In this document: in pieces, positions 62,179 to 64,000 of the stretch
How positions within the stretch are numbered: position 1 is the first letter of the stretch
Layout of the letters: every line of letters begins with the position of its first letter
Source: Seriola aureovittata
Lineage: Eukaryota > Chordata > Actinopteri > Carangiformes > Carangidae
NCBI RefSeq assembly: GCF_021018895.1
Contig: NC_079382.1
Coordinates: 17,114,501-17,178,500, forward strand
Length of the DNA: 64,000 bases
Direction of reading: 5' to 3'
The notes under the pieces: model-generated
Told to the model about the DNA's origin: nothing
What the model saw: the letters and a program-made list of their open reading frames with translations, nothing else
Databases searched by the model: none
Made by a program: the position numbers and the translations under genes

Positions 62179-63696
62179 GTAGGCTCAGATGGTATTTGAA
62201 AACTGTGTTGGTGTGATCTACTTGTGATGCCATTAACAAACACACTGCCAAACATGAATGGTAAAAAAAAAAAAAAGGCACACAGAGATTTTAACAAATG
62301 TTTTGTTTTGAAAGAAGAAAAATTATATTTTACTGCATTTTTCTGAGCATTTTACTTAAATTTATTTGAACTTCGTCAGTTACTTTTCTTATCATTTTAA
62401 CCCCCAATAAGTTAAAAGTAAAGGTAAATATAATAAAAGGAAATCACATGGGTTATTCGAGTTTTACTCATTATTTACGATTTATCTAATTTGCTTTTTT
62501 CTGTTTCTGCTGGTTACGATTTATTTCACTCCCGTCGTTACTTCTCAGTTTCTTCCTCCATAGTTCTCTCCCTTTGCAGCTCCAGTTTCCCTTGCTCTCC
62601 CTTTGTCATTTTCCTTCCTCCTCTCTTTTCTTTATGCTCCCTCTCTTTCTCCCCATACTGTTATTATCACAATGCTTGTTCACTTTGTTCAAAGGGGTTG
62701 AAAAGCAATTTTTCTGCATTGAAAGCTTCCCACCAGAGGGCCGTGAGGCAGCGATAACAGTCAACTATTAGAAGTAGCAATAGACTATTAGCAACATGAA
62801 CATGAAAGTACTGCAAGCCTCAGTTTACCAGCAGATTGATCTGGGAGAGTACATCAGGACAACAAAGAGGGATGCAACAAATCTAAGTGGCGCTACACAA
62901 ACATGAAAAAGAACCAAAAGCAACAGAGCAAAGTGAAACACAGACGAAGGCTCAAACTTAGAACAGAATAGTAAAATAGTCAGTAAAGTACAACAGGAGA
63001 GAATGGAACTGAGCAAAATACATACACATCAAATTGTTAAGTGTTAAACATTGAATTATTTTAAGATTTAATATTCTGTATGTACATAGATGGTTGCCCC
63101 AGAGCCATGTGCGCTTCATGAAAATCAATATCGACACTAACAATGAAAAATTGAGTTCAGAATCACCTGTAAGCGTGAGCACTGTTCAGTGTTTACATAA
63201 GTCTGCCCCAGCAGAAGGAATTTAACACTGAAGATGATTCTGCCACAGTTGTTCTCTTTGTTCTCTCTCAAACTTGCAGCTCCTCCGCTAATGTTTGTGA
63301 TTGTGTGTCTGCAGTCGTTGCGTCACAGCAAATATGCCAAACATCTATTTTTATAGTGTTTGGATTTTAATAGCACTCAGTGTTGCTCGTTCCTTAGTAA
63401 GAACACTATGCAACAACACTGCTTTGGTATTAACAGGTTTTAGTTTTAACGGTGTTTTCAAACATATGACCTTTGAACTTAAATCAACTCAAATTCAACT
63501 TTTTACGCCTATTTGACAATATTACCTCATGCATCTTCTCTTCAAGTTGACTATTTTCTGCACTGCTGGACCAAGACCAGATTAGCTGCATTGCACTTTA
63601 CAAGAAAACGTGTCCGTGGGATCTAATGTCTGATTGATTTTATTCAAAGTTTTGTATTCATTTTGTCTTTGTGCTTGTGAATGTGTGCGTATGTAG
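62179..63696 (+). other. lama2 intron (1.5 kb), nothing recognised
   Basis: AT-rich, with a pyrimidine-rich patch at 62500-62680. No coding or mobile-element signal was seen. Confidence 0.7.
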
Positions 63697-63828
63697 GAGT
63701 GTGGCTGCAGTGCGATCGGCTCAGTGTCCCTGCAGTGTAACATCAACACGGGCTGCTGCTTATGTCAAGACTCCTTCAGAGGAGAGAAATGCAATGAATG
63801 TCAAATTGGATACAGAGACTTTCCTCAG
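63697..63828 (+). CDS. lama2: lama2 exon W22: LE12 (last exon in window)
   Basis: Forty-four codons, phase 0 to 0: ECGCSAIGSVSLQCNINTGC, then CLCQDSFRGEKCNECQIGYR and DFPQ. It matches LE12 except that the usual TGQCxC reads TGCCLC, which adds a ninth cysteine. The acceptor follows TG-rich sequence (GTGTGCGTATGTAG); the donor is CAG|GTAAAT. The final LE12 cysteine should be in the next exon, outside the window. Confidence 0.93.
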
Positions 63829-64000
63829 GTAAATGATCCATGTTAATACTGCCAATATTACTATTAGTATTAGTTTGTTTCGATTGAGATCAACAGGGAT
63901 CAAGAGTCTGCGTTACTCTACTAGGACAAGGGAGATGTCCATAGACCTGATGATGCCTTTATTATGGATTTTATGAGGCTCAATAAAAGGATTTGTTCCC

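Overview
The window is vertebrate nuclear DNA, almost certainly from a teleost fish. It has long AT-rich introns, GT-AG splice sites, very dense CA/TG microsatellites and remnants of fish-type transposons (Tc1-like, Penelope-like, short inverted-repeat elements). There is no sign of bacterial or organellar gene organisation.

One gene dominates: the 5' half of a laminin alpha chain on the + strand, best identified as lama2 (laminin alpha-2, merosin). I can place 22 consecutive coding exons between 578 and 63828. All have GT-AG boundaries and matching phases, and they total 2904 nt, or 968 codons, with no stop. The encoded order is: C-terminal two thirds of the LN polymerisation domain, LE modules 1-4, the first half of LE5, the first laminin IV type A domain (L4a), the second half of LE5, then LE6 to about LE12. 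The gene is open at both ends. The signal peptide and start of LN lie before position 1, and the rest of the short arm, coiled coil and LG domains lie after 64000. Assignment to lama2 rather than lama1 rests on alpha-2-like wording in several LE modules, recalled and not searched.

Layout: 1-527 Tc1-like 3' end; 578-6666 LN exons; 6667-13229 LE1-LE5a; 13230-34244 the L4a domain, split by a 12.3-kb intron; 34245-63828 the second LE array. Introns hold a Penelope-like retroelement remnant (13.6-14.3 kb), a pair of related direct repeats (20.4 and 24.3 kb), an unidentified degenerate coding-like stretch on the minus strand (22.6-23.4 kb), a 500-bp polypurine tract (30.5-31.0 kb), inverted-repeat elements (52.7-53.2 and 59.2-60.0 kb) and many microsatellites.

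I see no separate second gene and no new multi-gene system. The observations most worth testing concern lama2 transcript structure: a duplicated LE-type exon at 56251 lying between two canonical exons; a signal-peptide-like reading frame running directly into the exon at 43023, which would make a short secreted isoform from an internal start; a 105-bp intron (11051-11155) that is a multiple of three and stop-free; and TG/CA repeats that bracket small exons and could loop them out.
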